NCBI RefSeq assembly: GCF_018320785.1 | Contig: NC_054867.1 | Coordinates: 51,063,355-51,127,354 of the forward strand | DNA: 64,000 nt | Direction: 5' to 3' | From: Cheilinus undulatus | Taxonomy: Eukaryota; Chordata; Actinopteri; Labriformes; Labridae | Shown: piece after piece, positions 13,561 to 23,441 of the stretch | How positions within the stretch are numbered: the first letter of the stretch is position 1 | How the letters are laid out: each line of letters starts with the position of its first letter | Program-made: the position numbers and the translations under genes | Notes under the pieces: generated by a model | Told to the model about the DNA's origin: nothing | Database searches by the model: none | Seen by the model: only the letters and a program-made list of their open reading frames with translations

Positions 13561-14117
13561 CCGATTTCATAACTTTTAACTCTCACTGCCAAAACTTTTT
13601 CTCTTTTCTACACTTGAATATAAAACTCAGGTTTCTTTTCCACTTTGCACATATTCAGAGCTCACCTTTTTCCTCTTTAGCTTCCAAATCCCTCCATTCT
13701 GTTCATTTTTCTTCCTTCTCCACCCTCTGTAACTTGAACTCTGCAGGTTTCTTGACCTCCTGATTTTGCTTCAACACGCCCCTACAGGGAAACTGACAAA
13801 TTTCTGCCTCAATAAAACTACAGCTCCCTCATCCACCTACTTCTCTTTCTGAGAATTTACCCTGTGTTGCTAAATATGACAGGTACTTCTTATGTTTCAG
13901 CTGCAAAGCTTACAGCAGAATACTTTATAATCGGTGAGATGTGTTGTCCTAAAAAGGCAGCTAAATTGCTGTTAATGAATTGTGCTTGTTGCTGAATTAA
14001 GTCCAGTTCCTCTGCAGACTCGGGAGCTACCTGAGGCAGCGGGGCTTGACTGAACTGTTTGTGTTTTTAATCCCAGACAAAGACAGAGAGCCCAGAGGAA
14101 ATCCCTGCTCACACTCC

Positions 14118-14252
14118 ACCAGCCAATCGGAGTGAGCTTGAAAAATTCCACAGCCAATGGGAACTTCAGAGATTACTCCTCCTCCTCTGAATCTGCAGCT
14201 CTTTAAAAAATGTAGACCACAAAACCATGAACAGCCAAACTGGGCCAATCAG
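14118..14252 (+). promoter_or_regulatory. Cluster of three CCAAT boxes
   Basis: CCAAT pentamers in GCCAAT[CG][AG]G context occur at 14123, 14154 and 14245, all in the same orientation. The first two are 31 bp apart, the spacing typical of NF-Y-bound arrays. A TTTAAAAAA stretch lies at about 14202. The cluster is about 0.8 kb upstream of the lmcd1 start codon. Whether it serves lmcd1 or an unseen plus-strand transcript is unknown. Confidence 0.4.
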
Positions 14253-14289
14253 AGCAAGACAGGGGCAAACTGTGTTAACCACTGGCATA

Positions 14290-14660
14290 AGGTGATCCAA
14301 GCAGAGCTGACCTGAGCTAGAAAGAGCCAAATGGAATTAGGAGACAAGGCCAAATACATTTAAATGGAGCCAAAATGAGTTAAACAGATCCAGATGGGCC
14401 AAATGCTTTTAAGCACTGCCAGACAGAGTGGAGCTAGTTGGACAAACAGAACTAAATAGAGTATTGTAGGTCTAAACAGGGATACAAGAGAAGTCAAACC
14501 AAGCTCAACAGATCCAGGGACAAGTCAGATCTAAATAGAGCCAAACACCACTGGACCCTCAGGTTTCAAGGCAAGCCTGGGCAAAAGTGAGTTAAAAAGA
14601 GTTAAATGGGTTGGAAAACCAGGCAGAGCACATGGACAAGTCCAGAAACAATCACAACCT
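14290..14660 (+). repeat. Degenerate tandem repeat (GCCAAATGGAG-like units)
   Basis: Variants of AGAGCCAAATGGA, GGAGCCAAAATGAG, ACAGATCCAGATGGGCC and CTAAATAGAGCC recur at roughly 10-25 bp intervals. This gives purine-rich, stop-rich DNA of minisatellite character. Confidence 0.45.
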
Positions 14661-14867
14661 TGTTATCAACAGAATGGTCACAACTCTTTTTGATTTGGGG
14701 AAGATCATAGTTTGGGTTAAAATGAGTACAGTAGTTTTTTTATAAATTCAGAGCTCTCAAATGGAACAGGACGTTTTTTTAGACAGCAGGAATGTTCCCC
14801 AAAAACACCAGGAACCTTTAGAGAAACTGTGCTTTTTGACCAAAGGAGCCAGGGTCTCAATTAGGTA

Positions 14868-15355
14868 GGGATGCACAATATTGGCATTTTGGTGATATCG
14901 GATATTACTTATTTTATCCAATATCAATAAACACAACTTTTTTTTATTACAAGAAACATCAAGTCTTTCCTGTTGTAGAATTCACCTTTTGTTGAAATAA
15001 TTCCCCTAATGAAATAGCAGGTTTGCACTGTAATTCCCTACAACTATACTTACAAAGAGCTTAAGTAAGATAAAAAAAAAACATTATTCTCAACTGCTAC
15101 AGATTAAATTAGCTGTAGTTCAGACCTACAACTTCAGCTCTTAGAGCACATTCTGAAGTTTAAGGAATGGGGATGAATACAGAATAACTAAAGTTGAAGT
15201 AGAACCATCAGTTTTGCATTAAACTGCTGATATGTACGGCTAAAATATCAGCAGTAAATATCAGCAGAAAAGTTTAACCTGCTGATACCAATAATTGAGT
15301 TTCTGAGCTTATACCTGCTGATACTGATATCACGCTGATAATATTGTGCATCAGT
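14868..15355 (+). mobile_element. Non-autonomous element of the AGGGATGCAC...GATATC family
   Basis: It begins TAGGGATGCACAATATTGGC and ends CTGATAATATTGTGCAT, so the termini are inverted copies. The interior is full of GATATC/TGCTGATA words. Related pieces occur at 15621, 42394-42656, 51632-52000 and elsewhere in the window. Confidence 0.6.
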
Positions 15356-15918
15356 AAAATTTAGTTCTGAGGTAGAAAATCTACTAATTGAGGAGGCCCT
15401 GTTTAGGGTTAGAACCTTCTTATAGCCCATGAACTGTGAAGTTTGGGGCTTCAGTGCTGAACATTTCCATATGGTAACTAGGTCAGCAGCATTGCCAAAA
15501 ACTCTTACACCCAGACTATTAGCACTGTTATCACTGACAAACACTCCTCTTTGGCCACAGTCATTTTTAGAGCTAAAGCCTTTTAGAAGAGAGATGAAAT
15601 TGCCCTGCTAAGATCAAAACTAGGGATGCATGATACTGGATTTTTACAGATATCCGGTATATCTATGTGTTTCCCACAGGTTTTTAGGAGACTACAGTGA
15701 CAGGGACCCCAAACCTTCCATAATGGTCCAGGGGTATGCTTCCCCAGAGGAAAAAAAAATTAACATTTTGAAGTCAAATGCAACAATTTTGTGTATTTTT
15801 AGAGCAAAATAAAGAGGCTTTGTCCACTGACTGAATGGAACTAGACTTTGAGCCAAATTTACTTGGCATAGACATAATATACATAGACGATATTGCCAGA
15901 GGCATTCCTGGGCAAGAT

Positions 15919-16001
15919 GCATCACTCCTGTGCTGCATGGGGCTGCACTAATAAATACACAGAAGAGACAAGATCGCGTGGAATAAGATTTCATAGATGA
16001 G
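15919..16001 (+). pseudogene. THAP-domain first exon remnant of the P-like transposon
   Basis: Translation from ATG at 15919 gives MHHSCAAWGCTNKY, then SRGIRFHR, then stop TGA. CxxxxC followed by the FH/FHR region is the N-terminal half of the C2CH THAP zinc finger that binds transposon ends in P-element and THAP9-like transposases. Only about 27 codons survive; the AVPTIF half and catalytic domain are absent. AAAAGGTAAGG follows at about 16017 and could be the original splice donor. Confidence 0.65.
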
Positions 16002-16011
16002 TTGTATAAAC

Positions 16012-16982
16012 TTAAAACAAAAGGTAAGGAAATTTGTGTTTGGTACATTATTTCTTTGTTGTAGCAATGCTTCATGGCAATAAATCTTATACCGCTGGAA
16101 AACCTGTTTATTACCCTTTTAAATGATGCCACATTTGTAAGGATCATGCATTTGTGGGATGAGCAGTAGAGCTGAGTATGTGGGTTGCACCTATGAAAAA
16201 TGTACCAAATCTTCTCTGCCAATGCCAAACAGCTTATTTTGCTGTTGCTATTGACTCTTGTTTTGCGCTTCTGGTACCCCCAGGTGGTACAACACCCCAA
16301 GAATATTGTTTTCTAACCCTGTCAGCAAGAACTCTATCCTCCAAGATGACAACACCCACCCCCACAGAACGGGGTTTATCAGAGACTACTTCCAGAATTT
16401 GGGAGTGGAGAGGATGGAATGGCCTGCCAGCAGTCCTTAACCCCATTGAACACTTGTTGGATCAGTTTGGGTGTGCTGTTCATACCAGAGTGACCAACAC
16501 AACCACGTTGGCTGGCTTGCGACAAATGCTGGTCGAAGAATGGGATGCCAGCCCACAGCAGTGTGTGACCAGGCTGGTGACCAGCATGAGGAGGAAGGGC
16601 CAGGCTGTTGTGGCTGTATATGGTTCTTCCACACGCTACTGAGGCTCCTGTTTGTTAAATGAATAAATTGTTAAACTGTCAATATGTCTTGTTTCTTCAA
16701 ACTTCAATAATCCAATCCACCAAAAAACACCAAACAAGAGTCAATGGCAGAATCAGCTGTTTGGCATCGGCAGAGAAGATATAGCACATTTTCCATGGGC
16801 GCAACCCACATACTCAGCTCTGCTGCTCATCCCACAGATGCATGATCCTTACAAATGTGGCACCATTTAAAAGGGTAATGAACAGGCTCTCCAACGGTAT
16901 AAAATTTATTGCCAAGAAGCATTTTTACAACAAAGAAATAATGTACCAAACACAAATTTCCTTACTTGTTGTTTTAATTTCC
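16012..16982 (+). mobile_element. Tc1/mariner element with about 250-bp inverted terminal arms, internally deleted
   Basis: The segments 16012-16265 and about 16733-16982 are inverted copies of each other over about 250 bp at roughly 90% by eye. For example, GTAAGGAAATTTGTGTTTGG at left recurs reversed at right. Between them lies the C-terminal third of a Tc1-like transposase in plus orientation. The N-terminal DNA-binding part and first catalytic Asp region are missing, so it cannot be autonomous. Confidence 0.75.
16300..16642 (+). pseudogene. Tc1-like transposase C-terminal fragment, frameshifted
   Basis: Frame 1 reads ILQDDNTHPHRTGFIRDY then LGVERMEWPASSP. After a one-base shift near 16437 a second frame reads LNPIEHLLDQFG, TRVTNTTTLAGLRQMLVE, QQCVTRLVTSMRR and VAVYGSSTRY, then stop. 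This is the order of Tc1-family transposases. The second Asp and the Glu of the DDE triad survive and the first Asp is deleted. Confidence 0.85.
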
Positions 16983-17940
16983 TTAACATTGTTGTTAAGT
17001 GCATTAATATCCACGGTTATGCTAGCTTTTTAACAACGTTTTGCCTAACGGATATTTTGTTTCCAGGAGAGAAGTCGATCGCCGTCAGTAAAATAAGATG
17101 CGATGTCAAACGTAACATAGAGAAAGAAGAAAGTATTCAAATAAAGAATGCAACAGTATAGATACAGATTGTATATACTGTAACTTAACCATGGCCTGTT
17201 ATTGTGAATATAATAATTTACTAAAATTTTCTATGAGCATATATGTGTCATTTAAGTTCAAAAAAGTAAGAAACACAGACGCACCTCCAGCTGCAGTAAC
17301 TTAATTCTTGAATTATCTACATTTGTTGGCTCTCCGATAGTCATTTTGAATAATTTAATTAACAAAAAAATATAGCTGTAAACCACTTTATACACAAATG
17401 ACTCATTATCATCACTTTAATGTAATCACGTGTTTTTTTAAATCAGAAAACCCTTAATCCCTCATATACTTGCATTTGTTTATGGAACATTCTTGCCTCT
17501 GGCAATATGGCGGACACACTGACTTATAGCGGCAGCGGACAACCACAGTCAATGAGGCGTCTACTTATATTATGTCTATGGTACTCGGATCCAGGCCTGG
17601 CCCCCCACATCAGAGCACCCTAAATGACTTCACCTGACTGCATGTTAAGTTACCAAAAATAGTTATGTTTGAAATCTTTCTCACCAAGTTTTAACCCTCG
17701 GGCATCTCTTTAATGTACTACCCTTTAAAGTCATTGAGGACAAAAATGTCCATTTCCAAAAAAACTGCTATAAAAACTTAATAGATTGAGATTTTTTTTC
17801 TGCTTTTTTGCATAAATCTCAACTTCAGCTGTGCTCAAAACTACCAAACATTCAATCATTCAGGGAATTTTTAACCCTTTAAATGCTAGTATGATTACTT
17901 AAAGTCAATGTTGTTTTTTATGAAAAAAGTGAAAAAATGT

Positions 17941-18251
17941 GATATCTTCCTTAAACCAAATGTTGGATGGCTTGGGCATTATTTCTAAATCCAACTTGGA
18001 TGTGTCCATGATCAGCCAAAATACTGACTTTGATGCATTATTACTTTTTGTATAGCATCCCATTTAAAATTTACTACCCTTTATAATCATTAAGGACAAC
18101 GTCAAGTGACTTGAAAGGGTAGTAAATTTTAAATCGGATGCTACACAAAAACTAAAAATGCATCAGCGTCAATATTTTGGCTAATCATTGACATCCAAGC
18201 TGGATTTAGAAATAATGCTTCAGCCATCCAACATCTGGTTCAAGGAAGATA
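17941..18251. repeat. Large imperfect inverted repeat (foldback), arms about 140 bp
   Basis: The left arm 17941-18082 and right arm 18113-18251 are reverse complements at about 85% by eye. For example, GTTGGATGGCTTGGGCATTA pairs with sequence in the right arm, and TTTAAAATTTACTACCCTTT pairs at the inner ends. The loop is about 30 bp. Two TTAACCC-type ends occur upstream at 17691 and 17871, suggesting piggyBac-like MITE debris. Confidence 0.7.
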
Positions 18252-18651
18252 CTGCTGGTCAGGGGAATAAGGTACGATGACTGTAACCAGGTTTTCTCTC
18301 AACTCAGGTGCTTTTATGAACACACCGTGAGAAACAGAATTCATTTTAACAAGCGGGTACCACCACATTTTTTTAAAACACAAAGTGAAGGTGTGGCACT
18401 AGTTGGGTGTGAGTTGTTTGTGTCCCTCATTCCACAGATGTTGGCATCAAACAAAGCATTTCAAGTGACATCGCAGATTTTTCTGTCCAGCGTCTTTGAT
18501 ATTCACCATCAGAATACCTTTCGATTTCTGAAGAGGCAGGCATAGGACAGGTGGAGATACACTGGATACACTGGGATTACTGGAGAACTGATTTCACTTC
18601 AACTTGTAGCTGATTCCAAACAAAAACAGAAGCTTTGAGGAGACACAACTT

Positions 18652-18662
18652 AAAGTGAAAGT
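18652..18662 (+). promoter_or_regulatory. IRF-element-like site upstream of the first TRIM gene
   Basis: AAAGTGAAAGT matches the core of IRF-binding PRDI/ISRE half sites (AANNGAAA). It lies 71 bp before the ATG, in the promoter or 5'UTR. Diverged counterparts occur before the second TRIM gene and in the orphan 5'-flank copy. Confidence 0.4.
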
Positions 18663-18732
18663 AACTTAAAGGAACTCTTTGGATATTCTCTTTTTGTTTT
18701 TACACCTGTTTTTTTTTCAGTTTCAGACTAAA

Positions 18733-20169
18733 ATGTTTGCTGAATTAGAGAACAATCTCACCTGTGCCATCTGTCAGGACATTTTCAAAGACCCTGTTGT
18801 TCTGCCATGCAGCCACAGCTTCTGCAAAGACTGCCTACAGAGCTGGTGGAGAAAGAAACAAAAACAACAGTGTCCTGTTTGTAAGCAAATTACTATGAGA
18901 GACCCGCCATCTAACCTGGCCTTAAAGAACCTGTGTGACGACTACATACTGGAGAGAAATCAGAGAGCAGCAGAGTCCAAGGATCTTTGCAGTCTGCACC
19001 CTGAAAGACTCAGACTCTTTTGTCTGGACCATCAGCAGCCAGTGTGTGTTGTCTGTCGAGACTCAGAGATACACAACAACCACAAATTCAGACCAATCAA
19101 TGAAGCTGCAATGGATTACAGAGAGAAACTAAGAAGATCTCTAGATCCTGTGAGAGAGAAACTTAAAGCTTTTGAAAAAGTTAAAGAAAATTGGGATCAA
19201 ACAGCCGATCACATTAAGGTCCAGGCACAAAATACAGAGAGCCAGATTAAACAGCAGTTTAAGAAGCTGCACCGGTTTCTACAAGAGGAAGAGGAGGCCA
19301 GGGTCTCTGCTCTGAGGGAGGAAGAGGAGCAGAAGAGTCAAAACATAAAGGAAAAGATTGAGGCTTTGAACAGAGAGATAGCAATTCTGACAGAAACAAT
19401 CAGAGCCACAGAAGAGGAGCTGAGAGCTAATGACGTCTCATTCCTGAAGAATTACAAGGCTGCAGTGGAAAGAGTCCAGCAGCGCCCCCTGCTGGATGAT
19501 CCAGACCCAATCTCAGGAGCTCTGATCAATGAGGCCAAACACCTGGGCAACCTGGGCTTCAACATCTGGAACAAGATGAAGGAAATGATCTCCTACACTC
19601 CAGTGATTCTGGATCCAAACTCTGCTCATCCACTCCTCCTTCTGTCTGAAGATCTGACCAGTGTAAGATGCACAGAGGGACAGAAGCTTCCACAAAATCC
19701 AGAAAGGTTTACTTTAGACCCCTGTGTCCTAGGCTCAGAGGGCTTTAACTCTGGCCATCACAGCTGGGAAGTTGAGGTTAAAACTGAACAACTTTGGAGC
19801 CTTGGTGTGGTGCAGGAGTCTGTTCAGAAGAATGGAATTATACTTAGTGGATACTATGAAATTTGTTTTCATAATGGAATATACTTCGCATTCTCTCCAC
19901 CACTCAAAGAAAAAGTTCTGTCAGTAAAAACCAAGCTAGAGAGGATCAGAGTTCATCTGGACTTTGATGGAGGAAAACTGTCATTCTGGGATCCTGATAG
20001 TAACGCACTCATACACACCTTCAACGACACTTTCTCTGAGAAACTGTTCCCATATGTTTGCATGCTGGACGATGTCCCCCTGAGAATTTTACCAGAGAAA
20101 GTCTCAGTTACAGAAGAGAAGCCCAGGATCCCACATTCAGGCTTCTGGCCACGTCTCTTCAGGTCTTAG
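18733..20169 (+). CDS. TRIM family E3 ubiquitin ligase (TRIM35/zinc-binding protein A33-like), copy 1
   Basis: A single coding exon encodes 478 residues. The RING finger has C11, C14, C26, H28, C31, C34, C47 and C50, the canonical C3HC4 set. The B-box type 2 has C86, H89, C97, H100, C105, C108, H114 and H117. An acidic/basic coiled coil covers about 125-250, and PRY-SPRY about 290-465, with ILDPNSAHPLLLLS, HHSWEVEV and LSFWDPDS. All zinc ligands are present, so it should be catalytically competent. I start it at ATG 18733, which aligns with copy 2; the frame runs open upstream but has no ATG. A TTTTTTTTTCAG site just before it could be a 5'UTR acceptor. An AATAAA lies at 20829. It pairs in tandem with the gene at 24296. 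Family role: cytosolic ubiquitin ligases, often antiviral in fish. The precise orthologue is unresolved. Confidence 0.9.
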   Translation: MFAELENNLTCAICQDIFKDPVVLPCSHSFCKDCLQSWWRKKQKQQCPVCKQITMRDPPSNLALKNLCDDYILERNQRAAESKDLCSLHPERLRLFCLDHQQPVCVVCRDSEIHNNHKFRPINEAAMDYREKLRRSLDPVREKLKAFEKVKENWDQTADHIKVQAQNTESQIKQQFKKLHRFLQEEEEARVSALREEEEQKSQNIKEKIEALNREIAILTETIRATEEELRANDVSFLKNYKAAVERVQQRPLLDDPDPISGALINEAKHLGNLGFNIWNKMKEMISYTPVILDPNSAHPLLLLSEDLTSVRCTEGQKLPQNPERFTLDPCVLGSEGFNSGHHSWEVEVKTEQLWSLGVVQESVQKNGIILSGYYEICFHNGIYFAFSPPLKEKVLSVKTKLERIRVHLDFDGGKLSFWDPDSNALIHTFNDTFSEKLFPYVCMLDDVPLRILPEKVSVTEEKPRIPHSGFWPRLFRS

Positions 20170-20828
20170 CTGGACAGCTCAATAACACAATTTAAGATGG
20201 GCTTTCATTGGTATTTCTACAGGATTTGTTCAGCCTAAAAAGGTAAGAGCCCAACATATGCGCATGTAAAATTACAGTGTCAGGGTGCTGGGGTTATAAG
20301 TAGGGAAGCACAGATGTATTGATTTTACATTTGTATCAGCTGATATCAGCCTTGCTGACAAACATCATCCCATCAGCAAATTATGTACCAGGAACTGATG
20401 TCAGAAGCTTATGTGTATTTTATGTGTTGCATTAATTTAACGCTGGTATCTAGTACACCTAACTAATGACTCAGAGAGGAGATTTTTACAGGGCAGAGGA
20501 AGTCTCCTCCTGGACAAACTTTGAACTGTTGTCATTTTCACACGTGAGAGAAATTGTTGGAACTCTACAAGTCTTACACCTATTAGGTGACGAAATAAAC
20601 ATCAGTACCTGTGATTAGATAAAAATTGTTTTCAACATTGGTACTGGCAAACATTTTCACAATCGGTGTATTTTTAGTAATAAGACCTGCACATAGTTTA
20701 AGGGGATATATTTACAAAGTTCACTGATTGTGAAACAACTGATTTTTATTAGCTATTTTTCTCTTAAAAGTTTGAATATGATTTTGCACTTTCGGTGACA
20801 AACATATTTTTATCACTTCTTTTTAAGA

Positions 20829-20834
20829 AATAAA
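20829..20834 (+). terminator. Polyadenylation signal AATAAA for TRIM copy 1
   Basis: Among plus-strand AATAAA hexamers downstream of the stop at 20169, this one gives a 3'UTR of about 0.67 kb. Further AATAAA motifs occur at 20990-21010 in A-rich DNA. Confidence 0.45.
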
Positions 20835-20900
20835 GGCTTGATATTTAAGGTTTATGTTCCTTTAAATTGTATGTTGTAAAGCATTGAGAAGTTATTTTAT

Positions 20901-21220
20901 CCCTTTAAAGCCTAAAAAGACAAATTATAGCCAAAAATTCATTTTTTTGGAACTGAAATGTTTATTTCACTTTCTAATGAAATCCAAAAAAAATAAAAAA
21001 TAAAAAATAAAAAAAATCAAAATTTCCATAAAATTTAACATATTTTTTTCCTCATTTGGTAAATTCAGTGTTTTTGGTAACTGATAATCCACTTGAGGGC
21101 ATTTTTATCATTTATGAGATTGTATTCAGAAGTTGTTTTTTTTGTCATTTATGATCATTTTGATTAGATACAGGCATCATTAAAGTATGTATTTAATATG
21201 ATACAACAGGCTTTGAGGGG
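20901..21220 (+). mobile_element. Short TTAA-flanked MITE (piggyBac-like)
   Basis: It begins CCCTTTAAAGCCTAAAAAGA and ends AGGCTTTGAGGGG, so the termini are inverted copies. It is flanked by TTAT (20897) and TTAA (21221), consistent with a decayed TTAA target duplication. It has no coding capacity and is 320 bp long. Confidence 0.5.
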
Positions 21221-21659
21221 TTAATCATTAGCTTATAACCCAGTGTGATAATTATGTTAACTTCTGGCCATGTAATTTTCATATTACATATTTTAATGTA
21301 ATTCACAGATGTGCTGGGTTTTTTAAATTTTCACTGTGGGGTACTTTGGTAAAAATTTGCTAGATTTTAAAATGAGCTCTATAAATGAAATGAATGGGAG
21401 TGATTAAGTATCATATTTGATTATGAGCTCTCCAGAAGTAAACTCAACTAATCTAATCCTATTCTTTGTTAATTTAGATTTCTGTTGAATATTTTGGGTC
21501 TACTTTGATTGTGAGAACAAATAAAAAAATCTAATAACTGAGAATAAAAATGGAGAGTGTCTGAGTAATTGTGTGTTCAGTCAATCTCTGCTCTTTTCTA
21601 GTTAATTCCAGTTTAACTGTTTTTTGTTAATATGCTGCCACAAAAAGCCGCAGGCTATT

Positions 21660-21955
21660 AAGGGTCGTGGTTTACATACCAACTACATCAACATTCTGCC
21701 TTTCCCAGTTTCCAGAGCTTTCCGCATCTACCCTCCATTAATCAACACCCAGCTCTAAAACTCCTACGCAACTCAGCTAGTCTCTGAGGAGATACAGAGA
21801 CTGCAACTCCTACTCATCCCTCCTGGACCCTGCTATGGACCAACCAGTAACTCACTGCAACAACTGACTGTACAATAAATTCCGCTCCTGCCACATCCAA
21901 AGACTGTTAGTGTCTCTATTGTGGGTCCACCTGCATTTGTTATAACAGTAAACAT
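21660..21955 (+). other. C-rich block, possible LTR end, unassigned
   Basis: The composition differs from the AT-rich surroundings. It carries ACAATAAATTCC followed by GTGTCTCTATTGTGGGTCC, a layout seen at R-U5 ends of fish LTR elements. No second LTR or coding sequence was found. Confidence 0.25.
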
Positions 21956-22499
21956 CGGTATTCAGGTTGCAAAAATGCCAATAGCAGTATCAGGTATTGG
22001 TGCTGATACAAAGCCTAATAACCTGCATTTATTAAACATTGCTGATACTGTATTTGATATTTTACAGCATGATGTAAGCCTCTGAATATTTGATCAGAAA
22101 GGCAAAGTAGGAGCCTCGTCTTTAGTTTTACATTTTAACATTAATGAGAATGACAAAAGTAGAGCAGATTGTACACTATGCACTGCTAAATGATCAAATA
22201 GAGGGGTAATAAACATCTGATGAAAATAAAATAAACTTTGGATTATTTAACTGTTATGTATATATATTCATTCTCTGCATTGGTTAGTGCCCTAATGCAA
22301 GTACATGTACTTTGTCCTGGATAAAAGGAGTGTCAGTGCATCCTGAGTTAGTGTCGGCTAAAACGACTTTAGAAACATTGATCTTGTGTGTACTACTGGC
22401 ACCAATCCAATATGCTGCACACTTGGAAAACACTTGTCCTTGACTTCCTGCCTTAACAACTGTAAACATTAAAGCACCTGGGTTGGGAGGATGTGTTTG

Positions 22500-22890
22500 G
22501 TTGGTAGGATAACTGTAGCTGACCTCCTATTCAGGCAAATTTAGGGCATTGCCACACCTAAACATGACTGTCAATGACTTTTGCCAGTGAAATTTTATAT
22601 TAACTCACTGAATCTGTGGTCATGTGCAAAAAATGAGTGGGAGTTGTGTGTTCCTTGTTCTACAAATCAAATAAAAATGTCATGCAATGACACTGCAGAT
22701 TTTTGTTTCCTGATCTCCAGTTTTCACCATCAGACCAAACTTAGGAACTCGACAGGCCTCAGAGTGGAGAAATTAAACTGAATACACTGGAAGTGTTCCA
22801 TAAGAATTCACCACAATCTAATGCTAATTCTAAATAACCACAAGAGATAAGGAGGGCCTATGACTCAAAGTGAATTTAGTAATGTTTAAG
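22500..22890 (+). repeat. Orphan duplicate of the TRIM 5' flank
   Basis: GACCTCCTATTCAGGCAAAT, TTTTGCCAGTGAAATTTTAT, TTCACCATCAGACCAAAC and CTCAAAGTGAATTTAG are all mirrored, in the same order, by 23877-24235 upstream of TRIM copy 2. Parts also match 18470-18665 upstream of copy 1. No RING, B-box or SPRY sequence follows. This is the relic of a third tandem unit that lost its gene. Confidence 0.7.
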
Positions 22891-23126
22891 AAAATACTGA
22901 AAGCTTTCTTGAGACAGTGTGTTCACAAGAACAGCCAAACAAAAGAATGCACGACAAGTTACCAAAAGACATAATGTCTCCAGCCCTTGCTAATGCTGGT
23001 GCTGAGGAGTAAGAATGTGGAACATGCAGCTGACATTTTTAATAAATCTAGAAATGTTATTAGTGAAGAACAATTGTTATGAAGAGGATCTTGTTCTGGG
23101 TTATAATAAACATAGTAGTTCCAAGT

Positions 23127-23441
23127 AAATTGTTCCCAAACTTTGTTTGTCCTTGGAGCCCCCCTCGTTGTATCTAAAAAAAGCCAAGCCCCCAAAGACT
23201 CACACGTTTATAAAAGTGATTGATTACTGTCAGAAATCCTGTTTTTATAAGCAGAAGCCTGAGAAAATATGACTACACGTTAATTATACCAAAAGACATT
23301 TGTACAAAGTTTTTCAGAAATTTCTAGAATCTAAGTAAATGTATGGCAATCTAATTTTGACAACCTCAGAGCAGACAAAGCCTTGCTGAGATCTGTGGCA
23401 CCCCCCTTAGAGGGTCCCATATCTTAGGTTGGGCACCAATG
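23127..23441. mobile_element. Small hAT-like element (degenerate)
   Basis: The left end AAATTGTTCCCAAACTTTG and the right end GGTTGGGCACCAATG are imperfect inverted versions of the hAT terminus seen elsewhere here (CAGTGGTTCTCAACC). The flanks TTCCAAGT and TTCCAACA match at 6 of 8. It is non-coding. Confidence 0.45.

Larger units (their letters stand above)
15868..17580 (+). mobile_element. THAP/P-element-like DNA transposon, non-autonomous, hosting a nested Tc1
   Basis: Terminal inverted repeats read CATAGACATAATATA at the left end and its reverse complement at 17566-17580. ATATTGCCAGAGGCA is a further shared inverted segment inside each end. The flanking octamers are TTACTTGG (15860-15867) and GTACTCGG (17581-17588). 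They match at 6 of 8 positions, fitting the 8-bp duplication made by P-superfamily transposases. An internal reading frame from 15919 encodes the start of a THAP-type zinc finger. The middle is interrupted by a Tc1-type unit (16012-16982). After it comes a TTTTGTTTCCAG acceptor-like site near 17055. No intact transposase remains. Confidence 0.7.

Noticed and set aside
15692-16300. 202-codon minus-strand frame
   Set aside because: It crosses the left ends of the THAP-like and Tc1 elements antisense to their genes and is best explained as a chance frame.
16178-16642. Tc1 transposase as a functional gene
   Set aside because: It is frameshifted near 16437 and lacks the N-terminal DNA-binding domain and first catalytic Asp.
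18679-18732. N-terminal extension of TRIM copy 1 upstream of ATG 18733
   Set aside because: The upstream open frame begins at TTG, not ATG, includes a splice-acceptor-like T-run plus CAG, and copy 2 starts at the aligned ATG.
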